Assembly: GCA_025093555.1 (NCBI GenBank)
Contig: JAIWNF010000033.1
Location: 186,001 to 250,000 of the forward strand
Direction: 5' to 3'
From: Circinella umbellata
Lineage: Eukaryota > Mucoromycota > Mucoromycetes > Mucorales > Lichtheimiaceae
Length of the DNA stretch: 64,000 nucleotides
Shown here piece by piece: positions 10,162-23,176 of the stretch. The first letter of the stretch is position 1. Every line of letters begins with the position of its first letter. The notes beneath the pieces are model-generated. The model did no database searches and was not told the origin of the DNA. It was given only the letters and a program-made list of their open reading frames with translations. A program made the translations under genes and the position numbers.

Positions 10162-13100
10162 TTAGTATGGGACTATCATACGCTTGAAGAACTTGTAAAT
10201 TTCGGCAAGAATACAATAAGCAACACAAGATGCTGCAACCATGCCCCATTCCCAAGTGATAGGATGTTGTTTAAATACAATTTCAGCCAATACGGGAACA
10301 TAAAGTGTAATGATTAACAAAGTGATTGTGAATACTGCACCATAATATAAGTACCAGTTTTGTTTGCAGGTAAAGGCTCGAGGAACCAATGCCAAATACC
10401 ATTTACGTTCACCAACAAAACAGGAAGGAACCCAAACAGGATTACGAAGATCACGGCAAGTGAAGCTATGCAGCAAAATAACGAAACATGCTGAAGTGAA
10501 AAGAGCACCACGAGCACGAAAGACAATATCACAAGTTTCATTGTAATTCTTGTTGCAGTCTTCACCTAAATCACCACCACCATAACCATACACGACGGCG
10601 GCAAAATTACAGATACCAATGATACCAACAACAAAACCGTAGTAGAAGATATCACACAAGTTAGCGGCACGGAACAAACCATGTTCACGACGTCGTGGAG
10701 GTGCAGTCATTTGAAGTGGATTGGCAGGTTCAAGACCGAGACCAATAGCAGGAGGAGTACTATTAGTAGTAAATAAATAAGGTTATTAATACATCTTTCA
10801 TATGTACATGGTATATTTTTTCAAGTAAAACAAACAAATTATAATAGAATAGGTTACCTTGTTAAACAATTGGTAAATAAAATTTGCAAAGGAGTCATGG
10901 GAAACACCGACATTCCACTTGAATCCTGGAAGCCCAAACCAGCAATCAAAAGGACGGCAAGACCCACATTGGCAGTAATCAAATGAACACAGAATCGGGA
11001 AATGTTAGAAAATACACGACGACCTTCTTCGATAGCACTGACAATGGTAGCAAAATTATCATCAACGAGAATGATATCAGATGCTTGCTTAGCAACATCT
11101 GAACCAGTTTCACCCATGGCAATACCAACATCAGATTCTTTTAAACTAGGCGAGTCATTGACACCATCACCAGTCATAGCGGAAATTTTCTTACGACGAT
11201 GTAAAGCTTCGATCATTTTAACCTTGGTTTCAGGAGAACATCGAGCAATTACCAAAGGAAGTTCAGGTAAACCATCGATCTGTTCTTCGGTAAGCTTATC
11301 GAACTTTTGAGCTGACATAACCAATTCTTTTTTACCAGTTTCTTTAACATCTTGAAGATCATAATCGGGAGGAATAATAGAAACTTCACGAGCAATAGCA
11401 GTAGCGGTAGCAATGTGGTCACCGGTAAGCATATGTACAAGGACACCTATATAAATATGTAACATAAATTTAATTTAGTAAATTTGATCATTCAATTAAA
11501 AAAATACATATAGTTCTGCTTAATTATTTACGTACCAGCTTTGTGACATTTTTCAACAGCCATTTTAGATTCGACACGAGGAGGATCATAGATACCAACC
11601 AGGCCTAAAAAGATCATTTGTTCTTCAATTTGTTCACGTTTGAAAGTTTCATGATTAACGGGACCGTCAAACTTAATAGCACGCATTGTCAAAGTAAGTA
11701 CACGAAGACCACCCCGAGCCAATGTTTCAACCTGAGGAAGAATCAACTCTTGCATACGGTCGACACTCATGTATTCAATTTCATTGCCATTCTGGATACC
11801 GACACAGCTGGGCAAAACACGTTCAGTAGCACCTTTACCGAAAGCGATATAAGAACCATCAGAAGCTCGTGTCAAAACACTCATGCGTTTAATACTTGAA
11901 TCAAAGGGGTATTCAGCGATCAATTTCCAGCCGTCTTTTGCTTCCAAAGTAGGTTTACCCATGTCTAACTTATGAGCAAATACTTGCATGGCAATTTCAG
12001 TAGGATCACCCATGACGGAAACTTCGCCTTCTTCATCTCTGCGCACTTCACTCATGTTACAAAGGGCAGCTGTTTGAATGAACCTCTTGACATGACTGTC
12101 TGAGATGTCGAGTGCTTCACCAGTTTCTTCATTCGAAGCTTTACCTTCTGTTTCAAAACCAAGACCAGTGATAGAATGGAACCCGGTTTTGGGTAACCAA
12201 AATCGAGTAAGCACCATTTTGGATTGTGTCAATGTACCAGTCTTGTCAGAACAAATATTAGTAACAGAACCCAAAAGTTCCAGGGAAACGAGACGACGGA
12301 CTAATGCGTTTGATTTGGCCATGGCATTGACACCAAAAGCTTGTGTCAAGGTCAAAACAGCTAGTAAACCTTCAGGAACGGCAGCAATGGCAGTAGAAAT
12401 GGCGTACAAAATTTCCTGGTCACCGATTTGGAATTTGGAGGTGGCGAAAATAACAATGACGACAACGACCGCGAAAGCAAATAAAACCATAGCCAAGTGG
12501 TCAATGGAACGTTGAAGAGGAGTACGTGCGTTATCGTCACTGTCCATAAGTCGTTGCGCGATTTTACCAATCTCAGTATCCATGCCGATAGCAGTAACCA
12601 TGGCTATATAAGTAAGAAAACAAATTAGCCATGATTAGTATATCAAATGATTATATTATATAAGTACAATAAACTATTTGTTATTTGTGATATTCTTACC
12701 TTTACCACGGCCTTTTGCCAAAGTAGTACTAGAATATCCCATATTGATACGGTCACCCAATGGCACATCAGCTGTAGATAATGTATCGGTTACTTTGTTT
12801 ACTGGAACAGATTCACCGGTAAGAAGAGCTTCATCTACATCCATATTGAATGATCTATTAAACCAAATCATATTAAATTATGTTAGCTAACTCTACTTTT
12901 TTTCTCTGCTTATCTAAATTTTTATTGAACTTACTCGATGACTCGGCAATCGGCACCAATGACGTCGCCACTCTTAAGAATAATGATATCACCGGGAATA
13001 AGTTCTCTTGTTGGTATATGCTTTTCATGTCCGGAGCGAATAACTAAACTAGTAGGAGATGCCATTTTTCGAAGTGATTCCATAGTTTTTTCAGCATTAT

Positions 13101-13736
13101 ATTCTTGCAAGAAGCCAATGACAGCATTTAAAAACATAATGAAGGTAATAACACCAGCTTCGACCCAGTCACGGTAGACAAATGATACAATCTATGTAAA
13201 ATACAATGTCTTAATGTAAGTAAACTAGGACCAAACTTTAGACGTCAAGTTAAAAATATGTAGAATATGAAATATATACTTACAGCAGCGATAAGTAAAA
13301 TCATGACCAACAAATTAATGAATTGTTTAATGAAGAGTTTGACAGGGTTGATGCCACCACTGCCTTGCAATTCATTGAATCCTGTATCAGTGCGACGAGT
13401 TTCGGTTTCATTGTCATGAATGCCATTTTCAAGATCGGATTTAAGAAGTTGACAAACAGTATCGAGATCCATTGTATGATAGGGTGGACCTTCAACTCGT
13501 TCGACTTTTTTGCGCTTAATAAGACCCATTTTATGCATTAAGACACTACGTACAGATTTGACATCCGTAGCAGTACTTTGCAATGTTGATGATCGTGTTA
13601 ATGGTTTTTGTGTACCATTTTGTGGTAGTTGCTTCTTTGCATCATCAAAAGCGTGATCGGCAAAACTAATGGTCGTCACCTGCTGTTGGTCTTGTTGACC
13701 AGCAGCGATCTGTTGCTGACCCGTGATTTCAGTCAT
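10162..13736 (-). CDS. ENA1: ENA-type (P-type IID) Na+/K+-exporting ATPase
   Basis: Seven exons (13736-13284, 13191-12935, 12854-12700, 12603-11536, 11446-10858, 10759-10162) are needed in six blocks, giving 1039 residues, typical of ENA pumps. ENA ATPases export Na+ (and K+) across the plasma membrane under salt or alkaline stress. Visible landmarks: N-terminal cation-ATPase segment (TGFNELQGSGGINPVKLFI), the actuator motif DEALLTGESVPV, M4 with AAVPEGLLAVLTLTQAFG, the phosphorylation site CSDKTGTLTQ (Asp408), MLTGDHIATA, the hinge MTGDGVNDSPSLKESDVG, and C-terminal membrane segments. The C-terminal half has the IID-specific loop (LGEDCNKNYNETCDIVFRAR) and an end like AEIYKFFKR, which separates it from Ca2+ (PMR1/SERCA) or animal Na+/K+ pumps. 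The N-terminal about 100 residues are Gln-rich and variable. Splice phases agree throughout. Confidence 0.92.
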
Positions 13737-16700
13737 ATATGTGAAATTTAGGGAAAAGAATTAAAAAGACTACAACACAGAAAAAAGATCAAGTTAAATT
13801 CTTTTTTTACGATCCTTTTTATAGGTTTCAATTGACGAGATAACTGAGTTTTCATGGAATTTAAGGAAAAACGCGCGCTTATGTTTTAAGAACTAACCCA
13901 GATGAGAAATAGAAAGAGTCGTCGTTTTGGCCTATAAAATAAATGGCGCATAGTTTTTGACCACACGAGTGGTCGAATTGTTCACTATTATTGGACGAGA
14001 GAAAAACCAAGATTGTTGGACGAGTTTCCTGTGTATTTTCTATTTTGCTCTTACTATAATCTGTGTGTAATGCTTGATCTGCCCTCGATTTTACCATGTA
14101 TTAAATAAGGTAAAATTGATCGGCTGGTCTATCTTTGCCCAAATCATTTTACGTTTTATTTATTCGGTCATTTCGGTTATAACAAATATGAATAATCTTA
14201 TAGCAATTATCATAATTCATATAATTTTGGCTTATTATTTTATTTCACAACGGTATATTATAATTGGAGATATTGATTTTATTTTTTACTTTATTTTATT
14301 TATGTATTTCGCATTTTTGTTTATAACAATAAGAAATATTATCTTTTGTACAATAGGCTTCTTAATGGCTGTCCGCATTACAGTTCCGATGTGTTTATTT
14401 TTCTTTTTTAAAAAAACTTTCTGTGTAACACCACAAATGATTGAAAAACATGTGCGCGAATTATGCGATTTGTTGTATTTCCTTTTCTTTCCATTCTGAT
14501 CGGATATTTATCTCCCGCCATTTGCCTTTTTTTTTTCAAGGCTAATCTGGATTAAATAGTAAAAAGTAAGGTAACCCAATTATCCTCACTGATGACCACC
14601 AAGTTTTTAGAAGAAGAAAGAAGCATTGACCACTTTCTGATTATCCTGCTGTATTATATATAATACAGAAAAATAACATCTGGGTTTTTTCAGAATAATT
14701 AGAATTTAATAGTATTTGTATTCTAGTAAGGCCATACCATATTTGGAAAAAAATATTCTATCTTTTGTTAAACTAAAATAAACTAATTTAAAGTTTGTTG
14801 CTCCATATCCTATATCAATTTTTACCATTAACATGCTCTATTTGAATCTTTGTGGGAGCGTATCAAAGTTAGCTTTCACATTGCAGCTACGTCAATGTTG
14901 TTATTATGACGTATTATTTAAAATTATTATTGGAGTTGGATCACATAAATTTTTGGACCACAAATTATGTATATGCTTTTTTTAATAATACTTTATTATG
15001 ACAATACTTACTGTTATATAGTATTATGATAAATTTTTGCAGTATCCAGAATATTAATTGCTTGTGATGTACAAAATGTGCCACATGGCGTCAATTACCA
15101 TATTTGGAAAGAACAGATGACTTATAAATCTGTATATGTACACCAGACTTCGGTCGAATTCTAATGATCAGGTGGAAAAAAATCTACCAATCTGTTGATC
15201 TGATGGATGAGTTTATGCAAGCATTTATAGCTGAGAGTTGCTCGAAAAGAACAAGAACTCTTTGTCGCCATCATGACAAACGTCATATTGGTATACCAAC
15301 TTGTGGATAGCAATGGAACCATACCTGCAACAACACCATGACGTCGAATTAATTTTGCTCCCAGCATAGTTTTCCATCAATGCTTGAGCAAAAACTGCGG
15401 AAATTTTGATGTCGAAATTTTATCAATGTATCAACCAGCTATAAGCTATAGACGGGCAGAAAGTGTCAGTGGTATAAAATAAACTCGTCTGATGAACATT
15501 ATGTAAATGTATTTTCCGCTCTTTAATGAGTAAACTTTCAATGTAATTTGCTGCATAGTTATAGAAGTATGGTAGTAACAACAACGCAAGTAATAATAAA
15601 CACTACTAGGTCTTGCTTATCGAATTATTTTATTTTTACAATGAGAATTTTTTTTGTACGAACACCTATGACATTCATCTTTTGTGAATGCACCAATCCA
15701 TGTTAAATCAATAGTGGTAAGGTCATAACTATCACCCTGACAGCAATACTTTATTGTTGGAGAAAGCAACATTACGTTTGATACTAGAATATCTTTTTTG
15801 TTCTTTTAAGATCATAAAGCAAAAAGAAATAAATTATGAAGATAAATAGATGTGAGGACTTTGTGCCCAGGTTAGCAGATATAGCATTAATAATAATGTA
15901 CTATTATACGTAGTACGTAGAAGTTACAAGTATTTTCTATAGCCATACCTTTAGTAATATATGCACTCCAGTAATATGTTATTATCGTTATTATTATAAC
16001 TGATTCGAATCATTCAAACATTTTTAACGCACTTTTTTTGTTTCTCCAAATTAATAACCATGAAGAAAAGCGTTAGAAATGCAAAGTATATCTTAATCTC
16101 CAATTTCATACTACATTATTAAAGTCCTTGGCGGTTATATGGTAATAATACTTAATGCTGAGAAGCTTTGATGACATTCTTCAAACGAAATTTGAATAAT
16201 CAATTTTTGTTACTTATTCAAGAGTTTAATGTTCACCTCTTTGCCTTTCTTTTGTGTGACAATTTTTTTGCTATGAAAGGGTAAGATGTTCATCATTGTA
16301 TCTTTCTTATGCTGATTATTATCACTTTATTCATCGTACAGCAGTATTCTCATTACAATAAATACGATAGTAAAGATAATAATATTTTGAAAAGAAAAAC
16401 ATATACGTAATCATTTGTTATTAGTCCAAATTAATGACTTTATGCCAACAAATTAGGGATAGATACGTATTGCGATTAGTATCTCCAAATAAAGCGAGCG
16501 ATTCTTTAAGGCTTTATTATTACCTTCTTATTTTTATTCACCACATTCGATCTTTATTATACTTTAATAATTTTAACCTTTTGTTTTTCATATGAGCACA
16601 TGTGATAAATATTATTGCATTGCTTTTGATAACATATGATTTAATAATATGTGCATCTAAATTTGGATTGACAGCACAATCGATAAAATGATAAATATGA

Positions 16701-18040
16701 CTCATCATTACCATGTATTTATGTGTATATACAGCTCAAGCTTTCTTGTTTCAAATCTGTTTACATAGTCTAGTTAATAAATGTGATCCAAATTTAAGAT
16801 CGCAGCGCAATTTCTTTCTTAATTTGTATGGTCAAATCTAACTTCTACCGTAGATAGTCAAGAAAAAAAAAGATATGAAAACGAAAATATTTGTCTTCTT
16901 TAGCTAGCATATTATAATGACTCATATTCTTCAGTCTATTATCTTATTTTTTACTGCATACCTTTTATATCTGTTTCTGCTAACATTAGACTGGAGTTAT
17001 AAGATCGAGTGATATGATAACCCATTTTATGACTGGCCTCTCTTAGAAGTTATAAAGAGAGGTTTATTTTTTGTACCTTTTTAGAGAAAAAAAACCGGTA
17101 CGTAAGCTCATAAATGGTTCACAAGTCATACAATGCCAGCGAATAGATACGAAATACAAATAGTAAGGCAATGTATGACTACATATTATATTATATATAT
17201 ATATATAAGTCAAGGCAATTAATTGCCAATAAGCACAACTACGCATGGTTTTTTTTGTTGTTTAAATATAAAAATTTTGCGTAATTATGTGTGCTTGATG
17301 ACGCTTAGAGTAGTCCACACGACAACCGATCGAGCAATTCAAATGACGGGCGCCGATATATAACACAGTTAAAACTCTACGCGTTACTAGCAGCTCTGTT
17401 AAATGTTGAGGATTAGGTGTCTTTTTTTCCTTTTTCATGCAAAACTAGTTATAAACCTATTTAGATGGAGATATGCTTAGTAATAAAAATTTATCCGAGT
17501 TATTTATGTAGGAAATCTATTCAACGCTATGTCTGTTATATATCACAAGCTTATCACTTCTGTGATGTAGATTTGGAAGAGACAACTCAAGCGTGCCTAG
17601 TATGGTCAAAACGGCATAATAACCCCCCCCCTGAAATTTCTAGGGTTAAATATACACCCAGAAATGAACCAGGTATTCATATCACACTATATGAAAGAAC
17701 TCTTCATATTTCGAAAAACCACAACCACATCCCAAATAGTCCTTTTTTGTTTATATTATGATAAATGAAGACTGCGTTATGTATATATTTCTCATAAATG
17801 AAAATGTGAAAGTAGGTAAGGTAGGGAATTATAGATATAAATTACAAAATGCTAAACAAAGTTTCTTTTTTCTACAAGTAAAAAAAAATAATCAAGGATG
17901 AACTTGATTTTTCGTTTTTTTTTCAATGCTTCTTGTATATGTTAATCCTTTCATATGTTTTTTCTTTTCTTGGTAAAGTAATAATTTTTTCTTGAATGCA
18001 TTAAATAGATGAGAGGAGAAGGAGGGAAGAGGAAGGCTGT
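13737..18040. other. 4.3-kb gene-poor region
   Basis: No gene was recognised. The ENA promoter lies near 13737. A 141-codon frame at 14074-14499 (+) is hydrophobic and AT-driven and looks like chance. A 68-codon minus frame at 15161-15367 and a 98-codon plus frame at 17465-17761 have fairly ordinary amino-acid composition, but I recognise no family. The 15-mer TACCATATTTGGAAA occurs twice (about 14737 and 15097). A run of nine C lies near 17624. These may be remains of decayed sequence. Confidence 0.5.
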
Positions 18041-19620
18041 TTACCAACCACGCTTGGCCAACTTTTGGTCTTCGGAAAGTTCATCCAAATTGATACCAAC
18101 CATAGCTTCACCAAGGTTTTCAGAAACTTCAGCAAGGACCTTGGGGTCGTTGAAGTGAGTGACAGCTTGAACTATAATATATATAGAAAAAAGAGTGATA
18201 GAATGAGATGAGTATACATGTATGTCTATTATCCACAAACACCCACACACACACACACACACCCACACATATATATATATATATATATCGGTCAACCGGA
18301 TTTTAATTAATAGTACTTACCGACAGCACGGGCACGCTTGGCAGGATCACCGGACTTGAAAATACCGGAACCAACAAAGACACCATCACAACCCAATTGC
18401 TATATTGTTATAAAAAAAATAAATGACAAATGATAATATGTGAGTCATACGCACACATATATTTCTAAATATGATAATGGAAATAGAATCCATAATAATA
18501 ACATACCATCATAAGAGCAGCATCAGCGGGAGTAGCAACACCACCAGCGGCAAAGTTAACAACGGGAAGACGGCCCAACTTGGCGGTTTCCTTAAGCAAG
18601 TCATAAGGAGCTTGGATATCCTTAGCATAAGCATATAATTCTTCATCAGTCATGGAAGCAGCACGACGGATTTCAGAGCTAACAGTGCGCATGTGACGGA
18701 CAGCTTCGACAACGTTACCGGTACCAGCTTCACCCTTGGTACGGATCATAGCAGCACCTTCGTTGATACGACGAAGAGCTTCACCTAAGTTCTTGGCGCC
18801 ACAGACGAAAGGAACCTTGAAGTTCTTCTTGTTGATGTGGTTGGCTTCATCAGCAGGAGTCAAGACTTCGGATTCATCAATATAATCAACACCAATGGAT
18901 TCAATGATTTGAGCTTCAACAAAGTGACCGATACGGACCTTGGCCATAACGGGGATGGTGACGGCTTCTTGAATGCCCTTGATCATTTGGGGATCGGACA
19001 TACGGGCAACACCGCCTAAATAGATAATAAATATAGATCAACATCCATCTATTTAGTTATACAATATAATTTCCATGGTAATATATTATAGATTTTGTTG
19101 GGCTCAACGCCCCATCTTTCCCCCTTCCCCTCATTTCTTATCCATTTTTCTTTCCTTTTTTCTTTCCCTTTTTCTTCTTCTTTGCTCATAATAGGAAAAA
19201 AAGAGAAAAATACATACCATCCTTACGGATATCAGCGGGGACACGTTCCAAGGCCATGACAGCACAAGCACCAGCTTCTTCAGCAATACGAGCTTGTTCG
19301 GCGTCGACAACATCCATGATGACACCACCCTAAAAACAAAAGTCGTAATTGAAATTGAATATAGAAATAAGTATCCGGGATAATTTTCAATTTAATAAAT
19401 TTTATATACACATCAATGTTTGTTATTATTAATTAAAAAAAATAACATTATCGCGCCGGAATAAGGCAAAAGAATATGTTTTTTTATCGCGCAATTATTG
19501 CTATATATAATTTACCTTGAACATTTGAGCCAAACCGGTCTTGATGCTAAAGTTGGCAGTAGCTTCACCGTTTTCGGTGTTCTTGGTGTGAAGGTTAGCA
19601 GGGGCGGTGTAAGAGCTCAT
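18041..19620 (-). CDS. PDX1: Pyridoxal 5'-phosphate synthase, PdxS/PDX1/SNZ subunit
   Basis: Five exons (19620-19516, 19329-19218, 19015-18507, 18399-18321, 18171-18041) give 311 residues. PDX1 makes vitamin B6 directly from ribose-5-phosphate (or ribulose-5-P), glyceraldehyde-3-phosphate and ammonia supplied by the PDX2/SNO glutaminase, which is not in this window. The (beta/alpha)8 enzyme is recognised by [20 protein letters not shown] (Asp41), [16 protein letters not shown] with the Schiff-base Lys98, [16 protein letters not shown] with the second lysine Lys166, and [18 protein letters not shown]. Length and motif order are those of the family. The start is the only ATG before the conserved [14 protein letters not shown] block. 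Codon use is biased to GCT/GTC/AAG, suggesting strong expression. Intron 4 contains a (CA)n(TA)n microsatellite. Confidence 0.96.
18241..18288. repeat. CA/TA microsatellite inside a PDX1 intron
   Basis: A run of CA dinucleotides, interrupted by CCC, is followed directly by about ten TA units. It lies between PDX1 exons 4 and 5 and is not coding. Confidence 0.85.
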
Positions 19621-22600
19621 TGTTAAGTTTTTGAGAAAGTTAAAAAAAAATCGAAAGGAAAAAAGAAAAAAAGCAAAAAGAAGCGTTTTGAATCACTTTC
19701 AAGTAGTTTCCAATCGCGGAGTTTTGTCATCGTAACCGTGAGTAATTCGGTCAAGCCACTTTTTGAAAGGTGCATGGCCCCTAAGTCATGTCACCTTCAC
19801 TCACATGCCACGCATATCTTTAAACCGGCCCTCCACCATGTCAGAATTTTTTTCATCCAATCATTATTCAACGGTTATATAAAGATGTTGCGTATAAGGA
19901 TTTTTTTTATATTCCTATACAAAGAAATTCCTAACCAATTAAAGAGTGTAAGGTTTATGTGTGTCATCCATCACGCTTATGTATTTTCTAAACAAATCCA
20001 CGCATGAAGAAGAAGTAGTTTGATTTTTTTCTTTGTAATTGGTCGATATAGTGATAACAGGGTAATCAAAGTAAATAATGCATGAACCTTGTATGATTTG
20101 TCCTTTCGACAACCTTTTTTTTTGTTTTTTTTTTTTTGCTGTCTCAGATTGAAACGGATCGTCAAACGGAATTATTAATTCAGTTATAAAAAACTTATTT
20201 GCTTATGAACGATACATTACTAACGGTGAAGTTATGCTAGATTAAGAAACTATTGATCCGTTCCGCTTTAAAAGAAACATGTATTTGATTTATAAGTAAA
20301 AGATATGTATAAACACAGAAATGAATAATATAGTAAAATCTATCTCTGTATATATTTTTCAAAAGGAAATGGTTCCTCGGAAGCTCATTTTGTTGTTTGA
20401 TTGTCATCGGAGATGCGCGTTACGTTTAAAGCTGGTTCCAATCTCCTCTATAGCGAAAAGTGTGGGGTTGTTTGTGTAAAAGGGTGGCGTAAAGAATACG
20501 TACGCATGCATCATACATAATACTTACTCACCACTACTGGTTTCTTTCAATGCTATCACTTTGCTTGATGATAATTTATAAAATCGACTACCATATTACT
20601 ATTAGTAATAGTCATAACCCAAATTATACTAATTGTCACTGGACCCTGTTGAGTTGCCTAATAAAAAAATTAGTTTTGTTATTCCGTTGTAGGCCGATAT
20701 GAGGAGAAAAAACATTGATTGGACAAAATTTGTCATCGCCCGGTCAGCAAACTTTTTCAACGTTCCGTATTTATTGGGTATAAATAATTTAATACACATA
20801 CTTTTTATACAAGTGAAGCAGGAATGACCCGTGAGAAAAATCCCGCCCTTACTTTACTATTTTTGTTTAAGTCTCTCTATTTTCTTTTCACATTTGCATC
20901 ATTTTATAAAATAAACAATTCACTTTCCCCTCCTCCAAAATACATGTGACAAAGAAACTGTCCCACGTTAAATGTATGGTCAACAGGATTAAATAATCAA
21001 ATCAAATTAAAATGTTGGCAAACCCTATAACAAACAACGGAAAAGAATATCCCATTCTATAAGATTTAATAAATAAAAAAGAAAGGGAAAAGTGACACAA
21101 TTTTTTGCTTTCTTAAGGTTATGTTTTATTATTTTATGTGAAACCTGTAATAATTATACCTTATTCCCTGAAGTTTAGATAGAACTGAACCTTGAGCTTG
21201 TGTTACCACCATTATCTGACAGAAACGAAATTATTTTGTATTATACCTACCTTTGTTTCTTTCTAATGACCATAATATTAATTAGCTATATTTTAACAAT
21301 AATCAGTATCTAAGTTATTGTCTTGTACAATTATAAAATGAATAAATACACCTACCGTTACAGTAATATATATACATGCAAAGCTCAAAACATCATTGTT
21401 TGATTTTATTTCACTTTTATCATTCTGAAAAACAACTGAAAGAATTTACATTGTGTGACGCAGATCCAGTATGTGCCACTTGCTAGATCAATCAAACAAT
21501 ACATAATGACAAATGTCTGTTTGCTTTCACGATCGGTCATATGTGGTTGTAAATGTAATCCTACACATCATATTAACATTGCAACCCTTTTTACATTATT
21601 ACGACTGTAATTAATATTAAATCCATAAACAGTGCTTTTTTTGGGGAGTGCAAAAAAAAGTCGCTGACGATACATTAGTCAAATCATAATGATTGAACCA
21701 TTAATAATAAGTTATTTTAGACTTGGTCAAATTATATTTTAAGCTCTGATCAAAAAGAAATCACCCTCACATTAATGATTAAAGTCAACTCACCGTATTC
21801 GCTCTATGCTATATTATAGTACATTGATTTATCGTATTAGTGTTCTATAAGAAACCTTGCATCTATTAAAAAGAGCCTAATAATATTTTTCAACTAAATA
21901 ACTTATTTAAAGCTTGTCGCATAAAACATACAACTTCTTGGATGAATTTCATCACTTTGAGTTTTTACGTAAATAAGTTCATTTTTTCCGTGGGGACGGT
22001 GCGGTGGTTGTTAATTTGTGATATTTTATTGATTACTAGCATTTCAATAGTACGTAAATAGTAAAAAGTCTAAATGAAATATAAAAGTCACACCCAATAA
22101 AAAGTTTGTAATAAAGGTATGTGTTATCGAGTTTTGTAGAGACTATAAAAAGTTGCATCGCTATATATTAGTAACGTATGTTAAAGCATATAATGTTTTA
22201 CAATTCTTCAAGAAGCTACGTACATAGATTTACTAGCTATGAATGTGTATTTTTTTTGTGATAAAGAATTCGATATATACAGTACATATGATATAATCAT
22301 AAATTAAGTAGAAATATTATAATATAAATGTACGAATGTATAACATATGTCAAGTAAAATTATCACCATCAACAGGATATCTTTGATAAAAGAAAGCTAC
22401 GTAATATTAGAATGTGTGCTTCATTCTAGGTACTCGATTTTTTCGATTATTATGGTCATAGTATTTGTTCCATAATCATGCCAATCACTTGTTTTTGTTA
22501 CAAACGATTCAATATTTTCAACGAGAACTTCTATTCTTTTTGCTTACTAATAAACTAATGATCTTATAGTTCATATATCCAAACAGAGGAAACTATCTAT

Positions 22601-23176
22601 TCACATAATATATTTCATTATTTGGATATTAAGAATGTTTTTATATAAAGACCATTAAACGTGATATAAAGCTCTTTGAAATCTAAAACTTTTCACAGAA
22701 TTAGGAACACAATATTAGCACTATGAACAAAACTCAGTATCAAAAGATTTTGATATACCAGGCGGGTTAATCTGCATTGCTTACAAGATATCATACTAAC
22801 AAAGGTTTATTTGTAAAAAAAAGCACCTCAGCCCATTACAAACCCGCAGAGCACCATTTTTTTTTATCATCAAACATAAATGTATTCTTATATATACAAT
22901 TTTTTTGAACTATGATTTAGTTATAATGAATAAACAATAGACGTTGTTAATATGTTATCCAAAAAAGAGAAAGAAGCCAAGTATATAACTCACTAAAATA
23001 ATTGGAAACCATCATCGTTTAGAAAACAAACCCTTTTCTTTTTTGCATAAAGATAGTACAAAAAGTCACTTTTGAGAAGAACGCGTAAAATTTCGTGCAC
23101 GGTATTTCAAACAAAAAGCTCGCGTTTTGTTTTTCCTTTCTGTGAAACCATTTATATCGTATCTAATATCATAACT
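19621..23176. other. 3.6-kb intergenic region between divergent PDX1 and DCC1
   Basis: This region holds both promoters. Between them is AT-rich DNA without a recognisable gene or repeat family; all open frames are short. T-runs occur near 20117-20140. The DCC1-proximal end has an ACGCGT site (listed separately). Confidence 0.5.
23081..23086. promoter_or_regulatory. MluI cell-cycle box (ACGCGT) upstream of DCC1
   Basis: ACGCGT lies 91 bp before the DCC1 start codon. In yeasts this hexamer is bound by MBF and drives G1/S expression of replication and cohesion genes, which fits DCC1. In AT-rich DNA a palindromic CpG-containing hexamer is uncommon, but a single copy can occur by chance. Confidence 0.4.

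Noticed and set aside
14074..14499. 141-codon plus-strand open frame rich in hydrophobic residues
   Set aside because: Composition is Ile/Phe/Tyr/Leu-driven as expected from AT-rich DNA; no family pattern, no supporting splice structure or neighbours.
17465..17761. 98-codon plus-strand frame with fairly normal composition
   Set aside because: No recognised family, contains a nine-C run likely to be low-complexity, and has no conserved start context; not called a gene.
20048..20065. Sequence TAGTGATAACAGGGTAAT, one base different from the I-SceI homing endonuclease site
   Set aside because: The flanking sequence does not match the mitochondrial large rRNA gene in which that site normally lies, and there is no homing endonuclease nearby; treated as chance.
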